A stretch of DNA of 64,000 nt from Mesorhizobium temperatum (lineage in GTDB: Bacteria; Pseudomonadota; Alphaproteobacteria; Rhizobiales; Rhizobiaceae): NCBI RefSeq assembly GCF_002284575.1, contig NZ_NPKJ01000068.1, forward strand, positions 434,001 through 498,000, in the 5' to 3' direction. Numbering within the stretch: the stretch's first letter is position 1; each line of letters begins with the position of its first letter. Below are positions 62,920-64,000 of the stretch, piece by piece. Under the pieces are notes generated by a model. That model was not told where the DNA came from. It saw nothing but the letters and a program-made list of their open reading frames with translations, and did not search any database. Position numbers and translations under genes: made by a program.

Positions 62920-64000
62920 TCACGCCAACTCGACGGTCCGCCCTTCCTCGATGCTCTGCTCCGCGGCAAGCACGATGCGCAGGCTGTTGACCGCGGCATC
63001 CATCTGCTCGGACAGATCGAGATCCTCGCGGATAGCGCGCAGGAAGAATGCCTGCTCGCGATCGCAAAGCTCCTGATGGCCGGGTTCGTCCTCCATGCTG
63101 ACGATCTCGTCCGGCCTGCTGAAATTCTTGTCGCCGTCGACCTGTGCATAGTGGATTTTGAGCGCGTCGGTCTTGGTGTGCCGGTCGATATCGGCTGAGT
63201 TCGACACCTCGGCCAGCTCGGCTGCACTGCTCGCCTGCTGGCCTGCGACGATCGAGACCGCGCCCTTGGGGCCGACCACATCCTTCACGAAATAGGCCGT
63301 CTCGCTCATCATCGGGCCCCAGCCCGCCTCATACCAGCCGACCGAACCATCATCGAAGGTGACGTGCAGATGGCCATAGTTCTGCTTGGCGGCATCCGCC
63401 CACAATTTCGCGCCGATGCCGTGGACGCGGACCGGCTTGGCGCCGGTCAGCTGACACATCACGTCGACATAGTGGACGCCGCAATCGACGATCGGGATCA
63501 GCGAATCGATCAGGTTCTTATGCCAGTGCCAGGCGCTGCCGCTGCTCTGCTGATTGAGGTTGAGCCGCATGACCAGCGGTTTGCCGAGCGTCTTGCCAAC
63601 CTCGATGAATTTGATCCAGGACGGATGGACGCGCAGGATATAGCCGAGCACCAGCTTGCGGTTCTTCGCCCGCGCCGCGGCGACGACCTTCTCGGCGTCT
63701 TCGATATTGGTGGCGAGCGGCTTTTCCATGAACACGTGGCAGCCCGCGTCGAACGCCTTCAGCGCATATTCGGCATGGGTGTTGGGCCAGCTGTTGATGG
63801 AAACGGCATCCGGCCCGGTCTCCTTCAGCGCCAGGTCGAAATCCTCGTAGAGCGGATAGCCGGCTAATTCCGCCGGGATCTTCTTGTTGCTCTTGATCGT
63901 GCGGCTCATGATTCCGACGATCTCGAAACCGTCGAGCCTGTGATAGGCGCTGGCATGCGACGCGCCCATATTGCCCAGGCCAATCACCAGTACCTTTACT
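62920..64000 (-). CDS. Gfo/Idh/MocA family oxidoreductase (5' end outside window)
   Basis: At least 360 residues of a sugar or polyol dehydrogenase. The N-terminal VIGLGNMGASHASAYHRL is a Rossmann nucleotide-binding motif, and the frame stays open to the window edge (S-K-V-L before it), so the real start lies beyond. MEKPLATNIEDAEKVV gives the conserved lysine, and IDSLIPIVDCGVHYVDVMCQLTG gives the catalytic Asp-x3-His pair. Its place beside the sugar uptake genes and the fused enzyme suggests a role in the same catabolic route, although it is on the opposite strand. Confidence 0.93.
   Translation of the reverse strand, partial: VKVLVIGLGNMGASHASAYHRLDGFEIVGIMSRTIKSNKKIPAELAGYPLYEDFDLALKETGPDAVSINSWPNTHAEYALKAFDAGCHVFMEKPLATNIEDAEKVVAAARAKNRKLVLGYILRVHPSWIKFIEVGKTLGKPLVMRLNLNQQSSGSAWHWHKNLIDSLIPIVDCGVHYVDVMCQLTGAKPVRVHGIGAKLWADAAKQNYGHLHVTFDDGSVGWYEAGWGPMMSETAYFVKDVVGPKGAVSIVAGQQASSAAELAEVSNSADIDRHTKTDALKIHYAQVDGDKNFSRPDEIVSMEDEPGHQELCDREQAFFLRAIREDLDLSEQMDAAVNSLRIVLAAEQSIEEGRTVELA

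Overview
The window is a chromosomal segment from a high-GC alphaproteobacterium. The gene set (DUF2794, DUF1737, an IalB-type protein, CSD-DUF805, imuA-imuB-dnaE2 behind a GAAC-N7-GAAC SOS box) and the intergenic palindromes fit the Hyphomicrobiales. My best guess is Mesorhizobium or a close relative. This is inferred from gene content and repeat style, not from a search.

Layout. 1-5.3 kb: 3' end of acnA, a ceramidase-like membrane protein, DUF1223, DUF2794, an acetyltransferase and a Bax-inhibitor-1 protein. 5.5-9.7 kb: ABC exporter ybbP/ybbA divergent from the tesA-like esterase. 9.8-17.7 kb: thpR, a low-molecular-weight phosphatase, phhB, DUF1232, IalB, rlmN, LysE, argG and a Rid protein. 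17.9-36.1 kb: leuB, asd and leuD dispersed among a DEAD-box helicase, ACT protein, bestrophin, DoxX, the ffh-chorismate mutase-rpsP operon, a CPBP protease, two further proteases or cell-wall enzymes, an amine oxidase and a frameshifted secreted protein. 36.2-43.7 kb: an acetyltransferase, then the operon DUF4173 - response regulator - histidine kinase - FAD oxidoreductase, then a CoA-ester lyase with DUF1737. 43.8-50.3 kb: a small zincin and the SOS mutagenesis cassette imuA-imuB-dnaE2. 50.3-53.5 kb: Trm112-like, LON-domain, CnoX-type thioredoxin, a prolyl-tRNA editing protein and tRNA-Gly(GCC). 53.8-64 kb: a glycine-rich secreted protein, an AraC regulator divergent from a CUT1 sugar ABC transporter, a fused Gfo/Idh/MocA-aldo/keto reductase, an amidase remnant and the start-less end of another Gfo/Idh/MocA gene.

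How the genes work together. Most of the window is housekeeping: the TCA cycle, Leu/Arg/Asp-family synthesis, SRP targeting, rRNA methylation and translation quality control. Two accessory modules stand out. One is the SOS-inducible error-prone repair cassette. The other is a sugar or polyol uptake and oxidation locus with its own regulator. The DUF4173-two-component operon is a third, functionally uncharacterised module.

The most striking non-gene feature is the density of dispersed palindromic repeats, in at least five families. One copy lies in frame inside the 5' end of the ybbP-like permease gene, and two flank the broken amidase. No CRISPR array, insertion-sequence transposase, prophage or origin was seen. 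I found no clearly new defence or mobile system; the best candidates for novelty are the fused oxidoreductase, the DUF4173 signalling operon and the repeats that have entered coding sequence.
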